Assembly (NCBI RefSeq): GCF_000600975.2
Contig: NZ_KK088653.1
Span: 496,501 to 560,500 of the forward strand
Length of the DNA: 64,000 nucleotides
Source of the DNA: Limimaricola hongkongensis DSM 17492
GTDB lineage: Bacteria > Pseudomonadota > Alphaproteobacteria > Rhodobacterales > Rhodobacteraceae
Direction of reading: 5' to 3'
Position numbers and translations under genes: made by a program. The notes under the pieces were generated by a model. The model was not told where the DNA came from and ran no database searches. It saw nothing but the letters and a program-made list of their open reading frames with translations. Below, in pieces: positions 7,854 to 16,141 of the stretch (the stretch's first letter is position 1; every line of letters starts with the position of its first letter).

Positions 7854-10724
7854 TCAGTCGGGGATCTTCAGGACCTGCGTGCGGCCGCGCCGGACATAGT
7901 TCAGCACGTCGTCGCCGATCGCCGTGACGCGGCCGCCGTCGAGGCTGTCGCCGATGCCGACGCGCAGGTAGCGGCCGTTTTGCATGCGGATCAGGGCCCG
8001 GCGCGCGCCGGGCTTTCCATAGACGCCGATGAGGTTGATGTCGCTCAGGTTGATGGCGTTGTTGCTGGTCGAGGCGCGGGCGACGCTGCCGGGCACCGGG
8101 CCATCGGGTGCGACGGTGGCGTTGGCGACCGGCTGCGCTTCGCCGCCTCCGCCGCCGCTTGGGGGGGCGGTGGCGCGGCTGCGGGCCACCACGCGGTCGA
8201 AATTGCGCGGCCTCTGATCGGGGCGGCGCGCGGTCGGCACAGCCTGCGGCGTGGCATTGGCGAGCGGATCCGGCGCATCGGCCATCAGCGAGGCCAGCGC
8301 GTCGGCCACGCTGGCGCGCACCGGCGGGGCGTCGGGGGCCGCGCCTACCGCCTGCGCCAGCGCGGCGGCCTGCGCATCTGCGGCCTGGGTCACCTGCGGT
8401 TCGGCATCCGGGACCAACCCTTCGGGCCGCAGCGGCGGGCGCGGGCCTTCATAGGCGGCAAGCGGTTCGGGCGCGGCCTCCTCGGGGCGACGGGCGGGCC
8501 GCAGCGCATCAAGCGCAACGCCGCCGGGGGTCACGGCCCCGGCGGCGTCCGCCTGCGCGTCGGTCTCCACGGTGTCCGGCCGGGTGGGCGGCACCACGGG
8601 AGGGGCGGCGGGTTGCGCCTCGGAGGCGTCGTCCCCGCTGCCGGGCACGACAATCGTGACCGGCTCACCCGAAGGGGCATCTTCCGGGGTCGCTTCGGCG
8701 TCGGCCTGTTGCTCGGGCGGCGGAGCCACCGTGCCGGGCCGGGTCGGCGGCACCGCGTCGGGCCGGCCTTCATAGATGACGAGCCCCTGTGGCGTCACCG
8801 TGCCTTCGGCGGTCGCGGCGATGAAGCCGCGCGCATCGCGGGCAAAGACGCTGCCCGCGGGCGGCGGGTCGGCCTGCATCGGCAGACCGCCATCGGGCGC
8901 TGCCGCCGCGAGACGCGTCCCGCCCGCCGTGGCGGAAACCGGTTCGAGCGCGACCGAAAGCGGCGTGCCGAACGGCTCCGCACGCGGCGTCAGCGGCAGG
9001 CGGGGCGCGCGCAGCCAGACGCCCGTGGCGGCATAGATGCGCTCGGCCTCGGCGGGGCTGACCGCCGCCGTGGGACCGGGATCGGGGGCCGGGTAGTCGT
9101 CGTAATCGGGCTGCGGCGCGGGCGTGGCTGTCGCGACGGGGTCGGAGGCGGGGTCTTGCGGTGCGGCGGCTGCGACGTCTTCGGCGGCCGGGGCGGCCGT
9201 CGGCGCTGCATCGCGCAACAGCCCGGCCTGCGGCTCTTCCTCGCCGCTGCCCAGCCACAGGCTGGCGAGCAGCGCCAGCACCGCGATCGCCACCACCGCC
9301 GCGATCAGGGCGACCCGGCCGGGGTGGCGTTCCGGCGCTGTGCTCCGCGCGCCGAATACGGTCATGCGCTCGCGTTCGCTGGCGCGATCATGGGCCTTTC
9401 GCGGGGTCGGGAGCGGGCGGCCGGCAGGCGTGTCGGCGGCAGGCGAGACAAGGGCCGCTCCTGCGGCAAGCGCCGCCGTTTCGGCATCGGCTCCTTGATC
9501 TGCCACGTCGTCCTTTTCGGGCATCGCGGGCATTGCGGCGGGCGGCGCGCCGGGCCGGGGCATGGCGGGCGGCATGATGCGGCGCGCGGACCCGTCCGGG
9601 CCGGGGGCGGGGGCGGGCTGCGCGGTGTCGCCGCGCGGCGGCAGCGGCGTGTCGGCGGGGGGCGTCACCGGGCGCGGCGGCGTCGGCGGCGTATCGAGGG
9701 CCGCGTCATCCTGCGCATCGGCGTGCTGCGCATCGTCGCCCTGCACGGGGTCGTCCTCCCCGGGACCGCGCGCCTCGGGCTCCACCGGCGGCGCGACCTG
9801 CGGCCGGGGTTCGGGCGTTCGGGCAGGAGGCGTGATGGCGAGCAGGTCGTCATCCTCGTCCATCTCCTGCGGCGCAGCCGCGCGGCTGCTGGCGGGGGCG
9901 GACGCGTCAGCCGCGGGCTCCGGCCGGGGCGGCTCGGCCATGGCGGCGCCGGGGGCGTCGGTGTCTTCCTCCGCCGGGCCGGGAGGCAGCGGTGCCGATG
10001 TTTCCGACGACGCGCCGACATCTTCGTGTGCCGCGGTGTCCGCGGCGTCGAGGGGTGGTTGCTGGGGACGGGGCAGGGCCGGGTCGGCCAGCGCGTCGGG
10101 AAGGGGGCCATCCGTCTCCGGCGGCGGAATGTCGTCCACCTCCGGCGGCAGGGTGTCGTCCACCTCCGGCGTCAGGGACGCGTCTTCTGCAAGGGGGACG
10201 GGCACGGGCTCCGACGGAACCTCGTGCACGGGATCGTCGTCGCGCGCCACGGCGGCACCGAGCCCGGGCACCGGGCCGAACAGCACCTCGCCCGGGAAAT
10301 CGTCGGGCGCCGGCACGGCGGCGAAGGCCACCGGCTCCAGCGCATGTTCGCGCGCGAAGCTCTCGGCTTCCTCCAGCGTCTCGCGCGCCACCGCTGCGAC
10401 ATGGGTGCGCCCGGCCTCGACCACGAAATCGATCACCAGCTCGTCCACGGCGTAGGGCGTCGTGCCTTCGAGCGCGGTGGCCACCGCGTCCGCATCGCGC
10501 GCCCCGTCGAGCACGAGATAGCGGATCTGGTCGTTGGGAATGAGCAGCTTGGTGCGCAGCCCCTCGGGCGCATGGGCGAGCGCTGCCGCGCGCAACCGCG
10601 CGAGATCGCCCGAAAGGTCGGCGCTGTCGAGCGCCACCTCGCCGATGCGGGTCCATCCCGCGGTGCCGCGGTGCAGCAGTCTCAGGCCCTCGAGCGAGAG
10701 CGACAGGGCGAAGTTGGGTATCAT
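7854..10724 (-). CDS. Large inner-membrane protein: PilM/GspL-like N-domain, Pro-rich linkers, PilP/GspC-like C-domain
   Basis: 956 residues. Residues 1-160 resemble the actin-like cytoplasmic domain of PilM/GspL (opening FALSLSLEGLRLLHRG). A long acidic Pro/Ala/Asp-rich linker follows, then one transmembrane helix at about 470-490. The periplasmic part is Pro-rich with repeated PPTRPDTV / PPTRPGTV / RPARRPE-type motifs. The last 70 residues (LIGVYGKPGARRALIRM ... GDSLDGGRVTAIGDD) have the look of the PilP/GspC homology region. No pilus or type II secretion genes are adjacent. An envelope-spanning scaffold is a reasonable inference; function is unknown. The ATG at 10724 gives a clean domain start. 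Confidence 0.7.
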   Translation of the reverse strand: MIPNFALSLSLEGLRLLHRGTAGWTRIGEVALDSADLSGDLARLRAAALAHAPEGLRTKLLIPNDQIRYLVLDGARDADAVATALEGTTPYAVDELVIDFVVEAGRTHVAAVARETLEEAESFAREHALEPVAFAAVPAPDDFPGEVLFGPVPGLGAAVARDDDPVHEVPSEPVPVPLAEDASLTPEVDDTLPPEVDDIPPPETDGPLPDALADPALPRPQQPPLDAADTAAHEDVGASSETSAPLPPGPAEEDTDAPGAAMAEPPRPEPAADASAPASSRAAAPQEMDEDDDLLAITPPARTPEPRPQVAPPVEPEARGPGEDDPVQGDDAQHADAQDDAALDTPPTPPRPVTPPADTPLPPRGDTAQPAPAPGPDGSARRIMPPAMPRPGAPPAAMPAMPEKDDVADQGADAETAALAAGAALVSPAADTPAGRPLPTPRKAHDRASERERMTVFGARSTAPERHPGRVALIAAVVAIAVLALLASLWLGSGEEEPQAGLLRDAAPTAAPAAEDVAAAAPQDPASDPVATATPAPQPDYDDYPAPDPGPTAAVSPAEAERIYAATGVWLRAPRLPLTPRAEPFGTPLSVALEPVSATAGGTRLAAAAPDGGLPMQADPPPAGSVFARDARGFIAATAEGTVTPQGLVIYEGRPDAVPPTRPGTVAPPPEQQADAEATPEDAPSGEPVTIVVPGSGDDASEAQPAAPPVVPPTRPDTVETDAQADAAGAVTPGGVALDALRPARRPEEAAPEPLAAYEGPRPPLRPEGLVPDAEPQVTQAADAQAAALAQAVGAAPDAPPVRASVADALASLMADAPDPLANATPQAVPTARRPDQRPRNFDRVVARSRATAPPSGGGGGEAQPVANATVAPDGPVPGSVARASTSNNAINLSDINLIGVYGKPGARRALIRMQNGRYLRVGIGDSLDGGRVTAIGDDVLNYVRRGRTQVLKIPD

Positions 10725-10893
10725 GCGGCAGGCCTTAGCATCACTGGCGGGGTCCGGGAACAGACGCGCCAGACCGGCGGCATTTTGCAGGCAGCTTTCC
10801 GCGCGCGCAACCCGCCCGCGGCGGTTGTGATCGCACGGCTCTTGCGTCGCGCCGCGTCGCGGCGTTCGATGCGGCGAAAATCAGGAGGATACC

Positions 10894-11598
10894 ATGAAAC
10901 ACGCCCCTCTCGCCGCGCTCGTCCTCATGGCCGGGCTGGCTACGGCTGCGACCGCCCAGCCGGTCGATCCCGCCCCCGCGCCCCCGCGCAGCATCACCGT
11001 CATCGGCGAGGGCCATGTCCGCGCCGTCCCGGAGCTGGCGCGGGTCCGGCTCGGGGTGAGCGAGACCGCCGACACCGCGCGCGCCGCGCTCGACGCGATG
11101 AACGCCGCGATGGGCCGGGTGCTCGCGCGGATCGAAGAGGCCGGAATCGCGCCCGAGAACGTCCAGACCGGTCAGCTCAGCCTCGGGCGCGATTATGCCC
11201 GCCCGCGCGACGGGGCGCGCGAGCCCGAAGGGTTCGTCGCCAGCACCATGGTTGAGATGCGCGTGACCGATCTTGATTCGCTGGGCGCGGTGCTCGACGC
11301 GGCGGTGGGCGAAGGCGCGAACCGGCTCGAGGGGATCGAATTCGCGCTGGCCGACCGTGCCGGTGCCCATGACGAGGCGCGCCGCGCCGCCGTGGCCGAT
11401 GCCCGCGCCCGCGCAGAGCTCTATGCCGAGGCCGCCGGGGTAAAGCTGGGCCCGCTTCTGTCGCTGTCGGAATCGGGGGGCGGTCACGGGCCGCGTCCGA
11501 TGATGGAGATGCGCATGGCCGCCGATGGGGGCGTCCCGATCGCGCAGGGCGAAGTCGAGATCTCGGCCGGGGTCAGCCTCGTCTACGGGATCGAGTGA
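10894..11598 (+). CDS. SIMPL-domain (DUF541) periplasmic protein
   Basis: 234 residues with a clear signal peptide (about 1-22, cleavage near ATAQP). The mature part opens with SITVIGEGHVRAVPELARVRLGV, the typical DUF541/SIMPL start, and continues through the family's duplicated beta-alpha pattern with the AEAAGVKLGPLLSLSESGG block at about 180-200. Family members are periplasmic and often tied to stress or surface traits, but no biochemical activity is settled. AGGAGG lies 7 bases ahead of the ATG. It is convergent with the YetF-like gene, with only 5 bases between them. Confidence 0.85.
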   Translation: MKHAPLAALVLMAGLATAATAQPVDPAPAPPRSITVIGEGHVRAVPELARVRLGVSETADTARAALDAMNAAMGRVLARIEEAGIAPENVQTGQLSLGRDYARPRDGAREPEGFVASTMVEMRVTDLDSLGAVLDAAVGEGANRLEGIEFALADRAGAHDEARRAAVADARARAELYAEAAGVKLGPLLSLSESGGGHGPRPMMEMRMAADGGVPIAQGEVEISAGVSLVYGIE

Positions 11599-11603
11599 CC
11601 GCA

Positions 11604-12134
11604 TCAGCCCCGCCTTGGCAGGTCGGCGCTGGCGAACTCCGCCGCGCCGCCGCCAGCGGGCTTGGGAATCACGCTGAAGGCGCCGTCGCTTTCGATTACC
11701 ACGGCGGCGACCTCGTCGGCCGCGGCGCTGCCATTGCTGCGGATGATCGACAACAGCTCCTCTTCGGTCACCCGTTCGCGGCGCAGCGCGTCGTGCAGGA
11801 TCTCGCCCTTGTGCATCAAGAGCCGCGGCTCGGAGCGCACCAGCCGCGCAAATCGCCCCGAGGCGACCGAGCCGCGCGCCACGGCGTATTGCAGCCCGAT
11901 CAGCATGGCGAAGGCGGTCAGCCCCTCGGCCAGCGCCACGCTTTCCGACAAAAGGATCGTCGCCAGCGTCGAGCCGAGCGAGACGGTCACCACGAGATCG
12001 AAGGCGTTGAGCTTGGCCAGCGTCCGCTTGCCCGAGATGCGCAGGAAGGCGATGAGCCCGACATAGGCCAGCGCGCCGACGAGCACCGTGCGGATGATCC
12101 CGCTCCAGCCCTGAAACAGCATCTCCTCGATCAT
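11604..12134 (-). CDS. YetF/DUF421-family membrane protein
   Basis: 176 residues. Three hydrophobic segments lie in the first 85 residues, with the signature FLRISGKRTLAKLNAFDLVVTVSLGS between the first and second. A soluble domain follows (RSEPRLLMHKGEIL, then the REERVTEEELLSIIRSNG-like block) and matches the YetF cytoplasmic/periplasmic beta domain. Proteins of this family are inner-membrane and mostly uncharacterised. The gene is 22 bases downstream of the glycosyltransferase-like gene on the same strand, so they are likely cotranscribed. Confidence 0.88.
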   Translation of the reverse strand: MIEEMLFQGWSGIIRTVLVGALAYVGLIAFLRISGKRTLAKLNAFDLVVTVSLGSTLATILLSESVALAEGLTAFAMLIGLQYAVARGSVASGRFARLVRSEPRLLMHKGEILHDALRRERVTEEELLSIIRSNGSAAADEVAAVVIESDGAFSVIPKPAGGGAAEFASADLPRRG

Positions 12135-12156
12135 CGCGGCCTCCTGTGATGCGGTG

Positions 12157-13134
12157 TCACCTCATCCAGAACCCGTGGGCGCGCAGGATGGTTCGGATCT
12201 GCTTTTCCTGCGCGGGCAGGGCGGCGCGGTCGAACAGCGCGCGCGCCTTGGCCCCGCGCCCCTGATAGACCATGCGGCGCAGCGGCGCGTGCCGTTTCAG
12301 GAGCGTCTTGAGCCGGTTCGGCGCGGCCACGCGTTCGAGCGCCGCGACGACGGCATCGCTTTCGCGGGCATAGAGCAGCGGAAAGCTGCGGTAGTGGCAG
12401 GTGATCGCCCCGTCGAGCCCGTCGAGATCGTGACCGGGGCGGCCGCCGCCAAGGGAATGGATCACCAAGGGCAGCGCCACTTGGTCGAGCCACGGGGTAA
12501 AGGGCTGCTGCGCCACCTGCGCGGGCGGGTCGTCGCGGATCGCGACCGCGAACGCGCGAAACCGCGCCCCGAAGGCCTGCGCGTCGGGGCCGCAGAACCA
12601 GCCCGCGTTGAAATAGAGATGACGTTTCCAGCATTCCTCGGGCTGCGACGGATCGAGCGAGCTTTCGAAATCGAGCCCGAACCGGTCGTAGAGCGACCGC
12701 CAGCTTTCGCTATACCCGAGCCAGCCAGGGGTCGGGACCGGCCATGTGCCCTCGCGCCGCATCGAGGCGGCGGGGGCCACGCTGTTGATCGGCAGCGCGC
12801 CGATATCGCCCAGGATCAGCGTGTCGCTGTCGAGAAACAAAAACGGCGCGGCGGGCAGGGCGGCGAGCGCCTCGATCTTGTTGCCATGCGGGTAGGCGCT
12901 GCCGAAATGCCGGTTCTCGAAGGGCAGGATCTCGGCGCCCAGATCGCGCAGCATGGCGCGGGTTTGCGCGCTCATGCGTGGATCTTCGTGCCAGAGCGGT
13001 CCGGGCTGCGGTTCGGCCACGATCAGGCGGCCCGCGAATCCCGGCGCATGGGCGCGCAAGGAGGCCGCGAGCAATAGCGCCTCGGTCTCGATCCGGCCCG
13101 ACTGGCCGATGATGACGATGTCGAACTGACCCAT
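12157..13134 (-). CDS. Glycosyltransferase-like protein (GT-A fold suspected)
   Basis: 325 residues, no signal peptide. The N-terminal 'FDIVIIGQSGRIETEALLLA' looks like a nucleotide-sugar-binding beta-alpha unit. A DxD-type motif occurs in PFLFLDSDTLILGD (about residues 97-110), the usual metal/sugar-nucleotide site of GT-A enzymes. Later blocks (LYFNAGWFCGP, PWLDQVALPLVIHSL) resemble the 'fixed acceptor' half of GT8-like enzymes. I cannot name the donor or acceptor. It appears to lead a two-gene transcript with the YetF-like gene. No polysaccharide genes are near. Confidence 0.6.
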   Translation of the reverse strand: MGQFDIVIIGQSGRIETEALLLAASLRAHAPGFAGRLIVAEPQPGPLWHEDPRMSAQTRAMLRDLGAEILPFENRHFGSAYPHGNKIEALAALPAAPFLFLDSDTLILGDIGALPINSVAPAASMRREGTWPVPTPGWLGYSESWRSLYDRFGLDFESSLDPSQPEECWKRHLYFNAGWFCGPDAQAFGARFRAFAVAIRDDPPAQVAQQPFTPWLDQVALPLVIHSLGGGRPGHDLDGLDGAITCHYRSFPLLYARESDAVVAALERVAAPNRLKTLLKRHAPLRRMVYQGRGAKARALFDRAALPAQEKQIRTILRAHGFWMR

Positions 13135-13207
13135 GCGCGTTCCCCCGCGCGACCCTATGAAGGGTCACGGGGTCGGTCAAACCACCATCTCGCGCAAAGG
13201 GGGGGAG

Positions 13208-13291
13208 TGGTGGGCGACCCTGGAATCGAACCAGGCGTGGGTCTCCCCGGCGGAGTTACAGTCCGCTGCCGCACCTTGCAGCTCGTCGCCC
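13208..13291 (-). tRNA. tRNA-Tyr (anticodon GTA)
   Basis: 84 nt with encoded CCA. The acceptor stem is GGGCGAC/GTCGCCC. The anticodon stem is GCGGA/TCCGC around CTGTAAC, giving GTA. A long variable arm (GGG-GAGA-CCC) marks a class II tRNA, and the T arm is CCTGG-TTCGATT-CCAGG. The D arm is short and base 8 reads G rather than the near-universal T. Confidence 0.9.
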
Positions 13292-13456
13292 GCAGCCGGG
13301 TCTCGACCCGGTGCGAGAGCGGGAATACGCGTGAGGCCGGGGGGCGTCAACCTCAAAATCCGGCTTCCCCGACGGCGGGTCACGCGCGCCGCTTCGGCTG
13401 GACTTCGCGGGCCCGAGCGCGCAATCAGGCGGGGCCTGAGCACAGCGGAGAACGCC

Positions 13457-14248
13457 ATGAAGAAGCCGAAATGGGTGATCGAGAAGGAACAGTCCAAACG
13501 CGCCTCGGCCGCCGAGACGGTCTGGCTTTTCGGGCTGCACGCGGTGCGCGATGCGCTGATGAACCCCCGGCGTGAACGGCTGCGGCTCGTCGTGACGCTG
13601 AACGCGCAGGCCAAGCTGGCCGACGCCATCGCCGAAAGCGGCATGGAGCCGGAGATTTCGGATGCGCGCAAGTTCGCGGCGCCGATCGATGCCGATTCCG
13701 TGCATCAGGGCGCCGCGCTCGAAGTCAAACCGCTCGACTGGGGCTCGCTCGACGATATCGCGCTGGGCGGGGAGCGGACGGGGCCGCCGCGGCTCCTGCT
13801 GCTCGACCGGGTGACCGATCCGCACAATGTGGGCGCGATCCTGCGTTCGGCGGAGGTGTTCGGCGCGCGCGCGGTGATCGGCGTGCAGCGCCATTCGGCG
13901 CCCGAAACCGGGGCGCTGGCCAAGACCGCCTCGGGCGCGCTCGAACGTCAGCCCTATCTGCGGGTGCGCAACCTCGCCGACACGATGGGGCGGCTGAAGG
14001 AAATGGGCTATCTGGTGCTGGGCCTCGCGGGCGAGGCGGAGCAGAGCATCGAGCAGGCGATCGAAGGCAAGCGCGACCGCCCCGTGGCGCTGGTGCTCGG
14101 CGCCGAAGGGCCGGGGCTCAGGGAGCGCACGCGCGAAACCTGCGACGCGCTGGTGCGGATCGACGCGGCGGGGGGCTTTGGCTCACTCAACGTGTCGAAC
14201 GCCGCTGCCGTGGCGCTCTATGCGGCACGGGCCACAACCTCCACGTGA
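13457..14248 (+). CDS. rlmB: 23S rRNA (guanosine-2'-O-)-methyltransferase RlmB-type SPOUT enzyme
   Basis: 263 residues. The N-terminal substrate-binding domain starts at 'WLFGLHAVRDAL'. The SPOUT domain follows with its three motifs: DRVTDPHNVGAILRSAEVFGA, LVLGAEGPGLRERT and FGSLNVSNAAAVALY. SAM would bind in the C-terminal knot. RlmB methylates the 2'-O of a conserved guanosine in the peptidyl-transferase region of 23S rRNA; other TrmH-family targets are possible. The start is ATG 13457, with CGGAG 6 bases upstream; the extended frame upstream runs through tRNA-Tyr and is not coding. Confidence 0.88.
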   Translation: MKKPKWVIEKEQSKRASAAETVWLFGLHAVRDALMNPRRERLRLVVTLNAQAKLADAIAESGMEPEISDARKFAAPIDADSVHQGAALEVKPLDWGSLDDIALGGERTGPPRLLLLDRVTDPHNVGAILRSAEVFGARAVIGVQRHSAPETGALAKTASGALERQPYLRVRNLADTMGRLKEMGYLVLGLAGEAEQSIEQAIEGKRDRPVALVLGAEGPGLRERTRETCDALVRIDAAGGFGSLNVSNAAAVALYAARATTST

Positions 14249-14329
14249 TCCGCCGCGGCGCGGCGGTCGCGTTCACAAGTTGGGGATGGGTTCTATTCGT
14301 GGAACCTTTTGCCGGGTAGGATGTTACCC

Positions 14330-14389
14330 ATGAGCGCGTATCTGGAACATATGCGTTTCATTTCACTGTCCCTCGTTCCACACCTCTGA
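14330..14389 (+). CDS. Possible 19-residue small peptide or leader ORF
   Basis: An ATG-initiated frame of 19 codons (MSAYLEHMRFISLSLVPHL) ends at TGA 14387-14389, exactly where a strong terminator stem begins. An alternative ATG in the same frame lies at 14321. The ribosome-binding site is weak. The peptide is hydrophobic at its C-terminus. This could be a real small protein, the coding part of a dual-function RNA, or chance. Confidence 0.25.
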   Translation: MSAYLEHMRFISLSLVPHL

Positions 14390-14416
14390 GCCCGGGCCGA
14401 TGCCCGGGCTTTTTTT
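14389..14416 (+). terminator. Rho-independent terminator
   Basis: Stem AGCCCGGGC (14389-14397) / GCCCGGGCT (14402-14410), loop CGAT, then a run of seven T residues to 14416. It acts on the plus strand only, ending rlmB and/or the small transcript, one base ahead of the convergent hisE stop. Confidence 0.92.
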
Positions 14417-14728
14417 CTATTCGGGCCGGGCCGCCTTTTCGGCGATCCCCGACCGTCCCTCGCGGCGCGCCAGCTCGGTTTCGATGTCATCGAGGCTCAC
14501 ATCGCGCGCGGCGCACATCACCAGCAGGTGATACAGCGCATCGGCGGCCTCTGATGTGAGCTTCTCGCGGTCGCCCTTCACCGCTTCGATGATCGCCTCG
14601 ACCGCCTCCTCGCCGAACTTCTCGGCGCATTTCTCGGGGCCCTTGGCCAGAAGCTTCGCGGTCCAGCTGGTGTCCGGGTCGGCGCCGCGGCGCGAAAGAA
14701 TCGTCGCGGCGAGATCATGCAGGCTCAT
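14417..14728 (-). CDS. hisE: Phosphoribosyl-ATP pyrophosphatase
   Basis: 103 residues, usual length for a stand-alone HisE. It removes pyrophosphate from phosphoribosyl-ATP, the second step of histidine synthesis, using the all-alpha MazG-like fold. Signatures are the [20 protein letters not shown] segment and [11 protein letters not shown] (metal-binding acidic residues). The start codon overlaps the hisF stop by 4 bases (ATGA), so the two are translationally coupled. It is the last gene of the minus-strand his group. Confidence 0.95.
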   Translation of the reverse strand: MSLHDLAATILSRRGADPDTSWTAKLLAKGPEKCAEKFGEEAVEAIIEAVKGDREKLTSEAADALYHLLVMCAARDVSLDDIETELARREGRSGIAEKAARPE

Positions 14729-15486
14729 GCCATCCTCATCGGAATGCCGGCCGCGGCCATGTGTGCCTTGGCTTCGGCGATGGAATACGTGCCGAAATGG
14801 AAGATCGAAGCCGCCAGAACGGCGCTCGCGCCACCCTCGGTGACCCCTTCGACGAGATGGTCGAGCGTGCCGACGCCGCCCGAGGCGATCACGGGGATGT
14901 CGACCGCGTCGGAGATCGCGCGGGTCAGGGCCAGGTTGAAGCCCTGGCGCGTGCCGTCGCGATCCATCGAGGTCAGCAGGATCTCTCCCGCGCCGCGCGC
15001 CTCCATGTCGCGCGCGAATTCGACCGCGTCGATGCCGGTGGGCTTGCGGCCGCCATGGGTGAAAATCTCCCAGCGGCCCGGCTCCACCGTCTTGGCGTCG
15101 ATCGCCACCACGATGCATTGCGCGCCGAAGCGCTGCGCGGCCTCGGTGACCACCGTGCGGTCGGCCACGGCGGCCGAGTTGAAGCTCACCTTGTCGGCAC
15201 CCGCGAGTAGCAGCGCGCGCACGTCGTGATGGCTGCGCACACCGCCGCCCACGGTGAGCGGGATATAGCAGCTTTCGGCGGTGCGGCGCACGAGATCGAA
15301 CATCGTGCCGCGATTCTCGTGCGTGGCGTGAATGTCGAGAAAGCACAGCTCGTCGGCGCCCGCGGCGTCATAGGCGCGCGCGGCATCCACCGGGTCGCCC
15401 GCATCGCGCAGGTCGACGAAATTGACGCCCTTCACCACGCGGCCATCGGCCACGTCGAGACAGGGGATGATGCGGGTCTTGAGCAT
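14725..15486 (-). CDS. hisF: Imidazole glycerol phosphate synthase, cyclase subunit
   Basis: 253 residues, the standard HisF length when started at 15486 ([15 protein letters not shown]). It is a (beta/alpha)8 barrel. The catalytic aspartates lie in [12 protein letters not shown] (Asp11) and in [12 protein letters not shown] (about Asp130). With ammonia supplied by HisH it cyclises PRFAR to imidazole glycerol phosphate plus AICAR. hisE follows with an ATGA overlap. Its partner hisH lies about 3 kb away on the same strand. Confidence 0.97.
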   Translation of the reverse strand: MLKTRIIPCLDVADGRVVKGVNFVDLRDAGDPVDAARAYDAAGADELCFLDIHATHENRGTMFDLVRRTAESCYIPLTVGGGVRSHHDVRALLLAGADKVSFNSAAVADRTVVTEAAQRFGAQCIVVAIDAKTVEPGRWEIFTHGGRKPTGIDAVEFARDMEARGAGEILLTSMDRDGTRQGFNLALTRAISDAVDIPVIASGGVGTLDHLVEGVTEGGASAVLAASIFHFGTYSIAEAKAHMAAAGIPMRMA

Positions 15487-15598
15487 GGGCGGCCTCCGGG
15501 CTGTCGCGGTCCTTCTAGCGCCCAAGGCGGGCCGGGGCCAGTGCCGGAACGGAACGCCGGGTTTCTCGTTGGGCGGCAGCACAATGGGAGCATTTCAC

Positions 15599-16045
15599 AT
15601 GAAACGCACGATCCTCGCAGGCTTTGCCGCCGCCACTCTCGCAGCCCCTGCCATGGCCGACACCGAAACCATGCAGGCCACCGGCTCCGTCGCCGAGGTC
15701 ATGGACCGGCTCGAAGCGGCCGTGACCGAGGCGGGCGCCACCGTCTTTGCGCGCGTCGATCACGGCGCCGGGGCCGAAAAGGCGGGCATGACGCTGGCCG
15801 ACAGCCAGCTGCTGATCTTCGGCAACCCGCAGCTCGGGACGCCGGTGATGCAGGAGGACCCGCTCGCCGGTCTCTACCTGCCGCTCAAGATCCTCGCCTA
15901 TGATGACGGGTCGGGGCAGGTCTTCGTCGCCTATGAGGAGCCGGAGGAGAGCTTTGACGATCTCGCGGTCGATGATGACCTCGAGGCGATCGAAAAGATG
16001 GAGAATGCCCTGGAGAAATTCGCCAAGGCGGCGGCGGGCAGCTGA
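15599..16045 (+). CDS. DUF302 periplasmic protein
   Basis: 148 residues. A signal peptide covers about 1-20 (AAPAMADTE). The mature domain shows the DUF302 pattern: VAEVMDRLEAAVTEAGATVFARVDHGAGAEKAG, then QLLIFGNPQLGTPVMQEDPLAGLYLPLKILAYDD. The family fold is a small alpha/beta sandwich that may bind a small ligand; the function is unknown. It stands alone on the plus strand inside the minus-strand his gene group. A short dispersed repeat follows 33 bases after its stop. Confidence 0.85.
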   Translation: MKRTILAGFAAATLAAPAMADTETMQATGSVAEVMDRLEAAVTEAGATVFARVDHGAGAEKAGMTLADSQLLIFGNPQLGTPVMQEDPLAGLYLPLKILAYDDGSGQVFVAYEEPEESFDDLAVDDDLEAIEKMENALEKFAKAAAGS

Positions 16046-16078
16046 CCGTCGCGGGCGCGCCGGTCGGAAATGGCGGGC

Positions 16079-16103
16079 CATGCGTATTTGGAGAATGGTG
16101 AAA
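16079..16103 (+). repeat. Dispersed short repeat, copy 1
   Basis: The sequence ATGCGTATTTGGAGAATGG followed by TGAAA matches, in the opposite orientation, elements at 29003-29026 and 35231-35260. It is intergenic, between the DUF302 gene and the end of hisA. Confidence 0.45.
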
Positions 16104-16133
16104 GGGGCACCGCGCGAGGGATCGGGCGGTGCC
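16101..16133 (-). terminator. Probable terminator of hisA
   Basis: On the minus strand GGCACCGC pairs with GCGGTGCC (16126-16133 / 16106-16113) around a 12-base loop, followed by CCTTT. It lies 8 bases past the hisA stop. The T-run is short, so termination is probable but weak. Confidence 0.4.
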
Positions 16134-16141
16134 TCTCGGCA

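Larger units (their letters stand above)
14275..14416 (+). ncRNA. Candidate small RNA / short transcript unit after rlmB
   Basis: The segment lies between rlmB and hisE. It is clearly less GC-rich than its flanks, has a possible promoter (TTCACA at 14274-14279, 16-base spacer, TATTCG at 14296-14301), contains the 19-codon frame and closes with a textbook terminator. It could equally be the 3' untranslated region of rlmB, from which a small RNA might be processed. No known RNA family is recognised. Confidence 0.3.

Noticed and set aside
7839-11255. Plus-strand open frame of more than 1100 codons opposite the large membrane protein gene
   Set aside because: It is Arg/Gly/His-rich with no domain, and it runs antisense through a gene with signal-like, membrane and domain features. 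Long antisense frames are expected in such GC-rich DNA.
14301-14325. EcfG-type general stress promoter (GGAAC-N17-GTT)
   Set aside because: The spacing fits but the -10 lacks the expected C, and I do not expect EcfG in most Rhodobacterales. It is kept only as a remark under the small-transcript finding.
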